Assembly: GCF_002256775.1 (NCBI RefSeq)
Contig: NZ_NCII01000007.1
Span: forward strand, 38,679 to 102,678
Direction of reading: 5' to 3'
Length of the DNA stretch: 64,000 bases
From: Novosphingobium sp. 17-62-19
GTDB lineage: Bacteria > Pseudomonadota > Alphaproteobacteria > Sphingomonadales > Sphingomonadaceae
The position numbers and the translations under genes were made by a program. Position 1 is the stretch's first letter. Each line of letters starts with the position of its first letter. Positions 17,870 to 28,982 of this stretch are shown here, in pieces. Under the pieces are notes generated by a model. That model was given only the letters and a program-made list of their open reading frames with translations. It was not told the origin of the DNA and did no database searches.

Positions 17870-18669
17870 CCCGCGCTTTGGACACCGCCGTCGCCGCACT
17901 CATGCGCGAAACGGCCGAAAAAACGCTGCTCAAGCACTACCAGCGCCTCGCTACCGATGACGTGACCAACAAGGCCGCCGACGATGTTGTCACCATCGCC
18001 GACACCGAAAGCGAGATCATGCTGGCGGAGGGCCTGTCCAAAATCCTCCCCGAAACCGCCATCGTCGGAGAGGAAGCCGCTCACGCCGATCCCGCCATCT
18101 TCGAACGCCTGTCCAACAAGCTGTGCTGGATCATCGACCCGCTCGACGGCACCAACAACTACGCCGCCGGAAAGCCCCCCTTCGGCATCCTCCTCGCCCT
18201 CGCCGAGAAAGGCGAGACGGTGGCAGGCTGGATCTATGACCCGCTCACCGACCGCCTCTGCACCGCCCATCGCGGCCAGGGCGCTTGGCTCAATGGCGAG
18301 CGCCTGACTGCGCGCACCAGCGGCGCAGACGTACCCGTTGCCGCCATCTCGCTCGTCTTTGCCGATCCGACCCGACGCGCGTCCCTGCTAGAACACATAG
18401 CCCCGCACTACACGCTGGTCGACATCCCCCGCTGCGCCGCCGAACAATACCCCCGCCTTGCATTGGGCCAGAACGACGTCTCGCTGTTCGAGCGTACCTA
18501 TGCATGGGACCACGCCGCCGGAGTCCTCTTCCTCAACGAAGCAGGCGGAAAGGCCGCGCGCCCCGATGGCTCTCCCTACCGCGTCGATACCCACCTCAAA
18601 TCCGGCCTGATCGGCGCCGCCAGCCCCGCCCTGTTCGATGATCTGGCCGAACGGCTTGCACGGATATAA
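17866..18669 (+). CDS. Inositol monophosphatase-family phosphatase
   Basis: A 267-residue Mg-dependent, Li-sensitive-type phosphatase. Start ATG 17866 overlaps the argJ stop. Metal and catalytic residues sit in GEEAAHAD (Glu69/70), IDPLDGTNNY (Asp91, Asp94) and the late WDHAAGVLFLNEAGG motif. This superfamily includes inositol-1-phosphatase, histidinol-phosphatase HisN, and CysQ-like nucleotidases; the sequence alone does not settle the substrate. Coupling to argJ fits an amino-acid-biosynthetic role such as HisN, but that is inference. Confidence 0.88.
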   Translation: MTRALDTAVAALMRETAEKTLLKHYQRLATDDVTNKAADDVVTIADTESEIMLAEGLSKILPETAIVGEEAAHADPAIFERLSNKLCWIIDPLDGTNNYAAGKPPFGILLALAEKGETVAGWIYDPLTDRLCTAHRGQGAWLNGERLTARTSGADVPVAAISLVFADPTRRASLLEHIAPHYTLVDIPRCAAEQYPRLALGQNDVSLFERTYAWDHAAGVLFLNEAGGKAARPDGSPYRVDTHLKSGLIGAASPALFDDLAERLARI

Positions 18670-18731
18670 AATTGATCTTTCAAGGCCGGATTGTGCTTTT
18701 AGGTTAAGTTATAGAAAACAAGGAAGTCGGC

Positions 18732-19199
18732 TTGATTATTGAGTTGGAAACATCAGCCCGCGTTCTGCAAGTTACCGAAGTTCGCATGTATCACGCTAAG
18801 GCGGTTGCAGCGTGGCGCGGCAAGATGGCTGCGGCTCAGGAGAAGATGGGCGGCGTAAGCACCGGGATCGGGTTTATCGGATCCCCCGAATGGGTGGTTG
18901 GAGGCGCACTAGTTTTAGGCGCGCTGGAAAGCGCCGTGTCGAACAGCAATGCGAAAATCGGCATCAAACTATTGGGTGAAGCCAACGCCTTTCTGGAGGA
19001 AATGCACGCACGAAGTGTGTTCATCCCGGTTTCCGATATAAAGAACGTCGACCGGCCTCAACCGGAGATGTGGCAGGCAACTCAAGGTTCAATCGACTTC
19101 ATGTTGCTGGGCAGCGATTTTATGCGGGTGCGCATCGTTGGGGGGCGTGTAGTAAACGTTCGATGGAGCGCAGTCAGTAGTGCGGCCCTGTTGGAATAG
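18732..19199 (+). CDS. Conserved-looking hypothetical protein
   Basis: A 155-residue protein starting at TTG 18732, five bases behind an AGGAAG ribosome site; no ATG fits better. Composition: a helical N-terminus with many Ala/Lys, a Gly-rich apolar stretch (GFIGSPEWVVGGALVLGALESAV) at about residues 47-70, and a beta-rich C-terminus. There is no signal peptide. Codon use is less GC-biased than argJ. I do not recognise the family. It stands alone between the argJ operon and rplY. Confidence 0.6.
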   Translation: MIIELETSARVLQVTEVRMYHAKAVAAWRGKMAAAQEKMGGVSTGIGFIGSPEWVVGGALVLGALESAVSNSNAKIGIKLLGEANAFLEEMHARSVFIPVSDIKNVDRPQPEMWQATQGSIDFMLLGSDFMRVRIVGGRVVNVRWSAVSSAALLE

Positions 19200-19349
19200 A
19201 GATTTGCGCAGTCAGGTCGACTGGCAACCCACTCCCGCCTTGCATTTGCCCGCAAAACCGCTAAGAGCCGCCGCTTCCCTGTCATGGTCATCCCTGGAGG
19301 CGTGGCGGAGGAAGTTTTGAAACAAAGCATTCTTGGAAGGTACTGACAC

Positions 19350-19933
19350 ATGAGCGAGACGCTTAAGGCAAGGGAGCCTCCCGTGCACTGCGTCGCGAAG
19401 GCCGCACCCCCGCCGTAATCTATGGCGGCAATGAAGAACCGGTTTCGATTCACCTCGAAGAAAAGGCGCTCAACAAGGCGTTGGGCACCGGCCACTTCTT
19501 CAACTCCGTCGTCGAGCTCACTGTCGGTGGCAAGACCCTCCGCACCCTGCCCAAGGACGTCGCCTTCCATCCGGTGTCCGACCGTCCGCTGCACGCAGAT
19601 TTCCTGCGCGTATCGAAGGACTCGGTTGTTCACGTGAACGTGCCGGTGGTCTTCATCAACGAAGAAAAGTCGCCCGGCCTGAAGAAGGGCGGCATCCTGA
19701 ACGTGGTTCGCCACGAACTGGAACTGATCTGCTCGCCTGACGCGATCCCTGACGACGTCATCGTCGACGTTTCGGGCTATGAAGTGGGCGATTCGATCCA
19801 CTTCAGCGCCGTCACGCTTGCCGACAACGTGGCACCCGCCATTACTGACCGCGATTTCACCATCGCAACGATCGTGGCTCCCTCCGCGCTGAAGAGCGAA
19901 GAGGGTGAAGCTGAGGCTGAAGCCGAAGGCTGA
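19350..19933 (+). pseudogene. rplY: 50S ribosomal protein L25/CTC with a frameshifting gap near the 5' end
   Basis: L25 binds 5S rRNA. The start is intact: GGAAGG ribosome site and ATG 19350 giving MSETLK, the usual N-terminus. Right after codon 6 the frame breaks. The ATG frame ends at TAA 19416-19418, while L25 homology ([20 protein letters not shown]) resumes in another frame at about 19368 and continues intact, through the C-terminal beta-barrel domain, to 19933. About ten codons expected there are absent, so a deletion of 3n+1 bases fits. No good start exists in the L25 frame before TTG 19481. It is either a true loss of a non-essential gene or a sequence error. Confidence 0.85.
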
Positions 19934-19973
19934 GCCCAACCAGTTCGCTGCTACGGCAGGACTGAAAAAGCAG

Positions 19974-20008
19974 CCCCTTCCGCTTCGATGCGGGAGGGGT
20001 TCTTTTTT
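19974..20008 (+). terminator. Rho-independent terminator after rplY
   Basis: Ten-base arms CCCCTTCCGC (19974-19983) and GCGGGAGGGG (19990-19999) pair with one G-T, have a 6-base loop, and are followed by a T-rich tract to 20008. Confidence 0.85.
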
Positions 20009-20028
20009 GAATTGCGTGGTTGCGCTTG

Positions 20029-20094
20029 ATCCTTCGACAAGTTCAGCATGAGCGGACAACAAGAATACCGCTCATCCTGAGCCTGTCGAAGGAT
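20029..20094 (+). repeat. REP-like intergenic inverted repeat
   Basis: Two 27-base arms (20029-20055 and 20068-20094) are inverted near-copies with cores CCTTCGACA and TGTCGAAGG. They flank a 12-base spacer between the rplY terminator and pth. This type of dyad is common between genes in sphingomonads. Confidence 0.75.
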
Positions 20095-20129
20095 GCTCAA
20101 CCTAACGTCGCTAACAAGGACCACCGCAC

Positions 20130-20699
20130 ATGCAACTCTGGGTCGGCCTCGGAAACCCCGGACCGCAATATGCACTGCACCGGCACAATGTCGGCTTCAT
20201 GGCGCTGGATACGCTCGCCGAAGTCCACAGCTTCGGCCCCGTACAGAAGAAGTTTCAGGGCTGGCTGCAGGAAGGCCGCATCGGCACGCAAAAAGTCCTG
20301 CTGCTCAAACCCGCCACCTTCATGAACGAGAGCGGCCGCGCCGTCGGCGAAGCGATGCGCTTCTACAAGCTCGGCATAGAAGCGCTGACCGTGTTCCACG
20401 ATGAACTCGATCTTGCCCCGTTCAAGGTCAAGGTAAAGCAGGGCGGCGGTACTGCCGGGCACAATGGCCTGCGCTCGATTGACCAGCACCTCGGCGCCGA
20501 CTTTCGCCGCGTGCGCCTCGGCATCGGCCACCCCGGTCACAAGGATCGTGTCACCGGTTACGTTCTGGGCAATTTCGCCAAGGCCGAGCAGGATGATCTT
20601 GTCGGAATGTTGGGCGCCATCGCTTCAGAAGCTGAGTGGCTAGCCAAAAATGACGACGTGCGCTTCATGAATGACATCGCGCTACGCCAGCAGGACTGA
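20130..20699 (+). CDS. pth: Peptidyl-tRNA hydrolase
   Basis: A 189-residue essential esterase that frees tRNA from stalled peptidyl-tRNA. ATG 20130 begins the canonical N-terminus MQLWVGLGNPGPQY. Catalytic and substrate-binding residues are present: Asn in GNPG, His in RHNVGF, KPATFMNESG, the HDELDL motif and GGTAGHNGLRS. Length is normal. Adjacency to rplY is a common bacterial arrangement, although a terminator and a REP-like repeat separate the two here. Confidence 0.97.
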   Translation: MQLWVGLGNPGPQYALHRHNVGFMALDTLAEVHSFGPVQKKFQGWLQEGRIGTQKVLLLKPATFMNESGRAVGEAMRFYKLGIEALTVFHDELDLAPFKVKVKQGGGTAGHNGLRSIDQHLGADFRRVRLGIGHPGHKDRVTGYVLGNFAKAEQDDLVGMLGAIASEAEWLAKNDDVRFMNDIALRQQD

Positions 20700-20818
20700 C
20701 CGCACACTCCCAATGCGCCTTCGCGGTAACAATTCAGCAACCCGAAACTGTCGAACTTCCTGACACATCGCACCCGTTGAAACTTTCATTAACCATCTAA
20801 ACCCTCGATTTTACGGAG

Positions 20819-20836
20819 TTGGCACGGCCTTTGCTG
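20819..20836 (+). promoter_or_regulatory. Sigma-54 (RpoN) promoter of the PEP-CTERM gene
   Basis: TGGCACGGCCTTTGCT at 20820-20835 fits the -24/-12 consensus TGGCACG-N4-TTGCW at every fixed position. Initiation would fall near 20846, leaving a 30-base leader before ATG 20876. Upstream, TGTC-N9-GACA (20749-20765) is a possible activator half-site pair. Known biology: PEP-CTERM genes in exosortase bacteria are often controlled by the PrsK/PrsR pair acting with RpoN. Confidence 0.8.
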
Positions 20837-20875
20837 TGTATTGCATCAACCAAGATACAGGGTGTGGAGGTTGTA

Positions 20876-21280
20876 ATGACGAAGAAGTTTCTCACAGCAG
20901 TAGCAACGGTCGCACTCGGGACCGCAATGACCACTCCGGCACATGCCACGTGGTGGACCAAGCCGACCCACAAGCACTACTGCAACTGCGGCCACAGCGG
21001 CCAGTGCGGTGGCACCAGCACCGGTGGAACCACCACGGGCGGCACGACCACGGGCGGCACCACTACTTCGGGCGGCACCACCACCGGCGGTACGACGACT
21101 GGTGGAACGACCACCGGCGGCACCACCACAACCGGCGGCACCACCACAACCGGCGGCACCACCACGGGCGGCAGCACCGGCGGCACGGCTGTTCCTGAGC
21201 CTGGTATGCTCGGCATGATGGCTCTGGGCCTGCTCGGCATCGGCTTTGCCCGTTCGCGCAAGGTCAAGCCGCGCGCTTGA
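20876..21280 (+). CDS. PEP-CTERM sorting-signal protein with Thr/Gly repeats
   Basis: A 134-residue exported protein. I chose ATG 20876, behind GGAGG, because it gives a clean signal peptide ending at about PAHA; the longer open frame does not. A His/Cys-containing segment (HKHYCNCGHSGQC) leads into about 65 residues of GGTTT repeats, then VPEPGM, a hydrophobic helix and a basic tail (RSRKVKPR). That tripartite end is the PEP-CTERM signal cut by exosortase (EpsH/XrtA type), which sorts proteins to the surface or exopolysaccharide matrix. No exosortase gene is in the window. The repetitive core suggests a glycosylated surface stalk. Confidence 0.9.
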   Translation: MTKKFLTAVATVALGTAMTTPAHATWWTKPTHKHYCNCGHSGQCGGTSTGGTTTGGTTTGGTTTSGGTTTGGTTTGGTTTGGTTTTGGTTTTGGTTTGGSTGGTAVPEPGMLGMMALGLLGIGFARSRKVKPRA

Positions 21281-21304
21281 ACCAATCAAGCAATGGGGGG
21301 CGGA

Positions 21305-22822
21305 TCAGCCTCCCTGCGCTACCGAAAATCGAGCGAGGCTGCGCCGGAACGTCACGTTCTGTGGTGCCGCCTCGCTTGCTTGTTTCAGCAGGGCGATTCC
21401 AGTGGCCACATCCTTGCCACCTGCGGCACGCACATAGCCTGCCATATAGGTTGTGTCTGGATCTTCCGGCCTGATTGCGCGCGCCCGATCAGCGGCCTTG
21501 ATCGCCTCATCCGTGCGGCCCAGATGGCTCAGGGCCATCGCCAGACGCTTCATCACTTCTGCATCATCGCCCGTCGCCGACAGTTGGCCATAAGCAGCCA
21601 CAGCGCCGGTCCAGTCCTGCGTCGCCATCGCCTTTTCACCCTGACGGATCAGACCTTGCGATGTTCCCGCCTTGGCCGCCGCCAATCGGGCTGAAAGCTT
21701 AGGCGCATCCGGGCTTTCCAGCGCCTTGGCCGCCATCTCCGCCAGTTCCAGTTCCTGCGGCCCCGCCAGCAGACTGTCCGACAATGGCTTGACTGTGGCA
21801 TAGGCCGCTGCCGCATCGCCCGTCGCCATCTGCGATTGCGCCAGCATCAGCCGCGCATAGGGATTGTTCGGAGACCGCGTCAGCGCCCGTTGAAACATCG
21901 CGCGCGCCTGTTCGGGATGGTTCAACCGCAGCATCGCCTCGGCATATGTCAGCCCATTGGCCGAAAGTGGATCGAGCGTCGCCTCCTGGCTTGCCAATGT
22001 GGAGCGCACTTTCTCCCAGTCCCCCTTCATCGAGGCGAACTGCACCTGCAACGCCACCACACGCGGATCGGCAGGTGCAAGCTCTGCCGCCCTCTCCGAC
22101 ATCTTGATCGCGTCGTCCAACTTGCCTTCCATGTCATAGACATCGGCCCGCGCAATCCACGGCTCAGGCACCGCCGGGTAACGCTCGGCCAGTTTGGTCA
22201 GCACGCCATGCGCCTCGGCCATGCGCCCGCGTCGCGCGGCAATATCCGCTTTCAGCATCGGCCCATCAAAGCCATCGGGCGCAATCCGATCCAGCACCGC
22301 CACTTGCTGTGTCGCCCCATCCAGATCGTTCGCTTCGATCAGGAACTTGGCATAGTCTCGCAGCAGCAGCGCATCATCACCTGCCGCCGCACCTTCGCGC
22401 AAAGCCGCCAGCGCACCTTCCTGATCCTTCAACGCCAGCTTTGCTGCCGCCCGAACACGCCACGCAGCGGGCGATTTGTCCTGCGCCACCAGCGCCAGGG
22501 CATCTTCTGGCCGCCCCCGCAGCACTGCCGCCTCGCCGCGTGCCAGCGCAAGCTCCGGCCCCTTCATCCCGGCCCGCTCCATGCGTGCTGCCGTGGCCTC
22601 AGCCCCATCGCCGTCGCCCATGCGCAATTGCACCGCTGCCAGCATCCGCAAAAGCGCCGGATCGTCACCCTTCTCGGCCAGCGCAGCAGACAGATCAACC
22701 TTTGCCGCCCCAAGCCGCATTTCGGCAATTTCCTGCCGCGCGCGGGCGATTTTCTGGTCGGCATCTTCGCCACAAGCGCTCAACAGGGCCACGGCGGATA
22801 GAATCAGCAGATGTTTTCTCAT
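21305..22822 (-). CDS. TPR-repeat lipoprotein, PrsT-like
   Basis: A 505-residue lipoprotein: signal peptide with lipobox LLSAC (Cys17), then tandem TPR helices over nearly the whole length (for example AELAPADPRVVALQVQFA, NHPEQARAMFQRALTRSPNNPYARLMLAQ). It is probably held in the outer or inner membrane facing the periplasm and acts as a scaffold. Position tail-to-tail with a PEP-CTERM gene recalls PrsT, the TPR lipoprotein of exosortase systems, but PrsT is usually about twice as long. The PrsT link is inference; lipoprotein and TPR calls are firm. Confidence 0.8.
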   Translation of the reverse strand: MRKHLLILSAVALLSACGEDADQKIARARQEIAEMRLGAAKVDLSAALAEKGDDPALLRMLAAVQLRMGDGDGAEATAARMERAGMKGPELALARGEAAVLRGRPEDALALVAQDKSPAAWRVRAAAKLALKDQEGALAALREGAAAGDDALLLRDYAKFLIEANDLDGATQQVAVLDRIAPDGFDGPMLKADIAARRGRMAEAHGVLTKLAERYPAVPEPWIARADVYDMEGKLDDAIKMSERAAELAPADPRVVALQVQFASMKGDWEKVRSTLASQEATLDPLSANGLTYAEAMLRLNHPEQARAMFQRALTRSPNNPYARLMLAQSQMATGDAAAAYATVKPLSDSLLAGPQELELAEMAAKALESPDAPKLSARLAAAKAGTSQGLIRQGEKAMATQDWTGAVAAYGQLSATGDDAEVMKRLAMALSHLGRTDEAIKAADRARAIRPEDPDTTYMAGYVRAAGGKDVATGIALLKQASEAAPQNVTFRRSLARFSVAQGG

Positions 22823-22916
22823 GCGCGCGAGTTTCGCAGTTTATGCTGAAATTTCCGTGAAGGTTTCCAAACGCCGCATCCCCCGCTAAAGGCCCCGGCA
22901 ACCAAGGAGTTTGAGA

Positions 22917-23897
22917 ATGGGTTTTCGTTGCGGGATCGTCGGTCTTCCCAATGTCGGCAAGTCGACGCTGTTCAACGCGCTGCCGTTCTGCACGATTGAA
23001 CCGAACGTCGGCAATGTCGGCGTCCCCGACCCTCGCCTCGATGAACTGGCCCGCATTGCTGGCAGCCAGAAGATCATCCCGACACAGCTTGGCTTTGTAG
23101 ATATCGCCGGCCTCGTGCGCGGCGCGTCGAAGGGCGAAGGTCTGGGCAACCAGTTCCTCGGCAACATCCGCGAAGTGGACGCCATCGTCCACGTGCTGCG
23201 CTGCTTCGAGAATGACGACATCCAGCACGTAGACAACAAGGTCGATCCGGTATCCGATGCCGATACGGTCGAAACCGAACTGATGCTCTCGGACCTCGAA
23301 AGCCTCGAAAAACGCGTTCCGGCCGCGATCAAGAAATCCGCGCAGGGCGACAAGGAATCGAAGATCATCGCTTCGGTGCTGGGCCAGGCGCTCGAACTGT
23401 TGCGCGAAGGCTACGTCTGCAACGTCGAGGAAGAGAGCGCTGCCAATGGCAACGCCTTCTCCGCCCGCGTGTTTGAAAAGGCGAAGGCCGAAGGCGCAAA
23501 TGCCGTGATCGTGTCCGCCGCTATCGAATCCGAATTGGTCGGCATGGACCCTGAAGAACGCACTGTATTCCTTGAGGAAATGGGCCTGCACGAAACCGGC
23601 CTCGCCCGCGTGATCCGCTCGGGCTACGATCTGCTGCACCTCATCACCTTCTTCACCGTCGGCCCGAAGGAAGCCCGTGCGTGGACCGTGCATCAGGGCG
23701 CCAAGGCTCCCGAAGCCGCTGGTGAAATCCACTCCGACATGCAGCGCGGCTTCATCCGCGCCGAAACCATCGCCTATGACGATTTCGTCTCGTTGGGCGG
23801 CGAAACCGCTGCGCGCGATGCCGGAAAGCTGCGTCAGGAAGGCAAGGAATACGTGGTCAAGGATGGCGACGTTCTGCACTTCAAGTTCAACGTCTGA
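22917..23897 (+). CDS. ychF: Ribosome-associated ATPase YchF/OLA1 with two internal in-frame gaps
   Basis: An Obg-family P-loop ATPase that binds the 70S ribosome. ATG 22917 gives the canonical MGFRCGIVGLPNVGKST. DIAGLVRGASKGEGLGNQFL (G3 and beyond), CNVEE (base specificity) and the C-terminal TGS-type domain ending KDGDVLHFKFNV are intact. The protein is 327 residues against about 363-366 for the family. Residue 22 (NAL) joins directly to PFCTIEPN, skipping 10-11 residues that normally form the switch I/G2 loop. Residue 165 (LREG) joins directly to YVCNVEE, skipping about 28 residues. Both gaps keep frame. The protein may be altered in function, or the sequence may be mis-assembled. Confidence 0.93.
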   Translation: MGFRCGIVGLPNVGKSTLFNALPFCTIEPNVGNVGVPDPRLDELARIAGSQKIIPTQLGFVDIAGLVRGASKGEGLGNQFLGNIREVDAIVHVLRCFENDDIQHVDNKVDPVSDADTVETELMLSDLESLEKRVPAAIKKSAQGDKESKIIASVLGQALELLREGYVCNVEEESAANGNAFSARVFEKAKAEGANAVIVSAAIESELVGMDPEERTVFLEEMGLHETGLARVIRSGYDLLHLITFFTVGPKEARAWTVHQGAKAPEAAGEIHSDMQRGFIRAETIAYDDFVSLGGETAARDAGKLRQEGKEYVVKDGDVLHFKFNV

Positions 23898-23949
23898 GCC
23901 AATTTAATCGATCGGTTGACATCACCGCGCGGCACGCCATGCTGCGCGC

Positions 23950-24411
23950 ATGATGTATTTCGAAGATATTGAACCCGGCGCGGTGCAGCGTTTTGGCAGC
24001 TACGCCGTCAATCGTGAGGAAGTGATTGATTTCGCTTCCAAGTATGATCCGCAGGCCTTCCATTTGAGCGACGAGGCGGCGGCGCAGACCCACTTCGGGC
24101 GGCTGTCAGCCAGCGGTTGGCACACGTGCGCGATGACGATGGCGATGCTGGTGGAAAACCTCAAGGAGCGCCAGCAGGCGGGGTTGGGTTCGCCGGGACT
24201 GGACGAGATCCGCTGGCTCAAGCCAGTCTATCCCGGTGATACGCTATCGGTCGAAACCGAAATCGTCGACAAAAAGCGCAGCGGATCGCGGCCAGAGATG
24301 GGCAGTTTCCGTTCAAACGTTAGGGTTTACAATCAGGATGGCGTTGTGGTGATGACCATGAAATCCATCGGCCTGATCCGCGTTCGTGAGGCGGAAAGCG
24401 TGCAATCCTGA
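23950..24411 (+). CDS. MaoC-family hotdog-fold dehydratase
   Basis: A 153-residue (R)-specific enoyl-CoA hydratase-type protein. Motifs: YFEDIEPGAVQRFGSY at the N-terminus, FASKYDPQAFHLSDEAA (hydratase 2 motif with the Asp-x5-His pair) and GRLSASGWHTCAMTMAML. The length fits stand-alone MaoC proteins. The acyl substrate is not evident. It lies 52 bp after ychF and may be co-transcribed. Confidence 0.88.
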   Translation: MMYFEDIEPGAVQRFGSYAVNREEVIDFASKYDPQAFHLSDEAAAQTHFGRLSASGWHTCAMTMAMLVENLKERQQAGLGSPGLDEIRWLKPVYPGDTLSVETEIVDKKRSGSRPEMGSFRSNVRVYNQDGVVVMTMKSIGLIRVREAESVQS

Positions 24412-24414
24412 ACT

Positions 24415-24444
24415 GCACCTAAATGCACCTAAACAGCACCTAAA
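24415..24444. repeat. Three phased copies of GCACCTAAA
   Basis: Copies at 24415, 24425 and 24436, spaced 10 and 11 bp (one helical turn), between the convergent maoC and lipoprotein genes. Function unknown; possibly simple slippage. Confidence 0.7.
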
Positions 24445-24480
24445 CGCACACAGACTGCCGCAACTTGCTCGAAACCCTGC

Positions 24481-24972
24481 CTAAATCGCCTTGCATTGCA
24501 CGTTCCCGATTGCACTATAGACCGGCCTTTCGAACTCGTCGGTGATGACCAGCTTGCCATCAAAATGCTCGCTGGTTCCCACCGCCTCGACCGGCCCTGA
24601 TGCGGTAAGCGTCAGCGCATATTCCTTGCCGCTGTAACGCGACCAACTGCCTTTCGGCAGCTTTGCGGATCCCGTATCGGGCGCGAGTATCTGGATTTCT
24701 CCGTTTAATTTCAACACTCCCCGCTCATCCTGCGCAAGCAGGACTGCACCGATTCCGCCGCCCTCTGCAACAAAAGCACAGCCGGTGCCATGCAGCTTAT
24801 GCTTTGAAATATCAGGATAAAGGATTGCCTGCGGGGAAATCGGCTCAACCGGATGCTTCCCATCCTGCGCCGCCTCTACCGCCGCAACCGCCTCAGCATC
24901 GCTCGGTTCCTTCTCCGTCGAACATGAAGAAAGTGTCAGTAAAATCAGTGGTATAAATGCCAATCTTGCCAT
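24481..24972 (-). CDS. Putative lipoprotein of unknown function
   Basis: A 163-residue protein from ATG 24972 (MARLAFIPLILLTLSSCS), with a GGGAGAAAG ribosome site lying across the end of mutL. The signal peptide ends in lipobox LSSC (Cys17). The mature part is acidic at first (EKEPSDAEAVAAVEAAQDG) and then beta-rich, including a CAFVAEGGGIGAVLLA segment. It starts 2 bp after the mutL stop, so it is probably translated from the mutL transcript. The family is not recognised. Confidence 0.75.
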   Translation of the reverse strand: MARLAFIPLILLTLSSCSTEKEPSDAEAVAAVEAAQDGKHPVEPISPQAILYPDISKHKLHGTGCAFVAEGGGIGAVLLAQDERGVLKLNGEIQILAPDTGSAKLPKGSWSRYSGKEYALTLTASGPVEAVGTSEHFDGKLVITDEFERPVYSAIGNVQCKAI

Positions 24973-24973
24973 T

Positions 24974-28012
<3,039 letters not shown>

Positions 28013-28076
28013 GGTCAGGCTTTTAACGGGTTGCTTCGCGGCGCGGCATAGCGTGCCGGATTGAAAGGGTGATCGG

Positions 28077-28982
28077 ATGGCGCGGCCGAAGGACCGCCGC
28101 CCGGGCTATTCGCGCAGGGCGCAGTACGGGATCTTCACCGGCTACGTTATCGCCATGCTTGGCGTCGTGGCAGGTATTGCGGTGCTTGTCGTATCGCTGG
28201 TCAATCCTGGCGCATTTTCCTTTGCCCGCAGTGCCGCTGCTGAAGTTGCGCGACCGATGGGCAAGGCTGGCGCGGAAGGCCGTGCCAGTGGCCAAGGCGT
28301 GTTTGCCGCCATCGGGGCCTATTTCAAGGCTGGACAACAGAACGCCGAACTGCGCCGCGAAGTGGATGCTGCGCGTGCCAACGCCGTTTCAATGCAGGCG
28401 CTGGAAGACGAAAACCGGCGCTTGAAAGCCCTGCTGGGTATTGTTGATCCGGCACGCCGCCCTGTGGCGACCGCACATCTGATCGGTTCAAGCGGAGCCA
28501 GCACGCGGCGTTATGCCGTGCTGGACGCAGGCATCAGCGATGGCGTGCGGCCCGGCCAGCCAGTGCGTGCCGCTTCGGGCCTGATCGGCCGGGTAATCGA
28601 AGCCGGCCCACGAACTGCGCGCGTGCTGCTGGTGACGGACCCCGATAACGTGGTGCCGGTGCGCCGCGCGAGCGACGGACTTTCTGCATTTGTGCAGGGT
28701 GCATCTGACGGGCGCATCGACATTCGCCTTATCAATATGGGAACCAACCCTCTGAAAAAAGGCGATGTTTTCGTCACCTCTGGTTCGGGCGGACTCTATC
28801 CACCCGGCATCCCAGTCGCCGTGGCCACCGCGCCGCACCGCGATGGGGCGACCGGGCATCTGGCCGCTGACCCCGCCGACCACGTTTACGTTTTGGTAGA
28901 GCAAGCGTTTAGCGCGCAGGCGCGTGACGACCTGCAGCGCATGATAGAGGACGGTGCAAAGACCGCTGTTGAAGAGCCGTGA
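28077..28982 (+). CDS. mreC: Rod shape-determining protein MreC
   Basis: A 301-residue bitopic membrane protein. A basic cytoplasmic N-terminus (ARPKDRRPGYSRRAQ), one transmembrane helix at about residues 20-43, then a coiled coil (QNAELRREVDAARANAVSMQALEDENRRLKALLGI) and the paired beta-barrel periplasmic domain with GVRPGQPVRAASGLIGRVIE and VTSGSGGLYPPGIPVA. MreC links MreB and MreD to PBP2. The stop overlaps the mreD start as GTGA. Confidence 0.96.
   Translation: MARPKDRRPGYSRRAQYGIFTGYVIAMLGVVAGIAVLVVSLVNPGAFSFARSAAAEVARPMGKAGAEGRASGQGVFAAIGAYFKAGQQNAELRREVDAARANAVSMQALEDENRRLKALLGIVDPARRPVATAHLIGSSGASTRRYAVLDAGISDGVRPGQPVRAASGLIGRVIEAGPRTARVLLVTDPDNVVPVRRASDGLSAFVQGASDGRIDIRLINMGTNPLKKGDVFVTSGSGGLYPPGIPVAVATAPHRDGATGHLAADPADHVYVLVEQAFSAQARDDLQRMIEDGAKTAVEEP

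Noticed and set aside
19082-20062. 326-codon minus-strand frame across rplY
   Set aside because: Antisense shadow of L25, whose homology on the plus strand is clear despite the frameshift.
21000-21190. Tandem GGCACCACCAC-type repeats resembling a CRISPR-like array
   Set aside because: They are in-frame Thr/Gly codons of the PEP-CTERM protein; there are no unique spacers.
22695-23879. 394-codon minus-strand frame across ychF
   Set aside because: Antisense to ychF and overlapping the start of the TPR lipoprotein gene; no independent homology.
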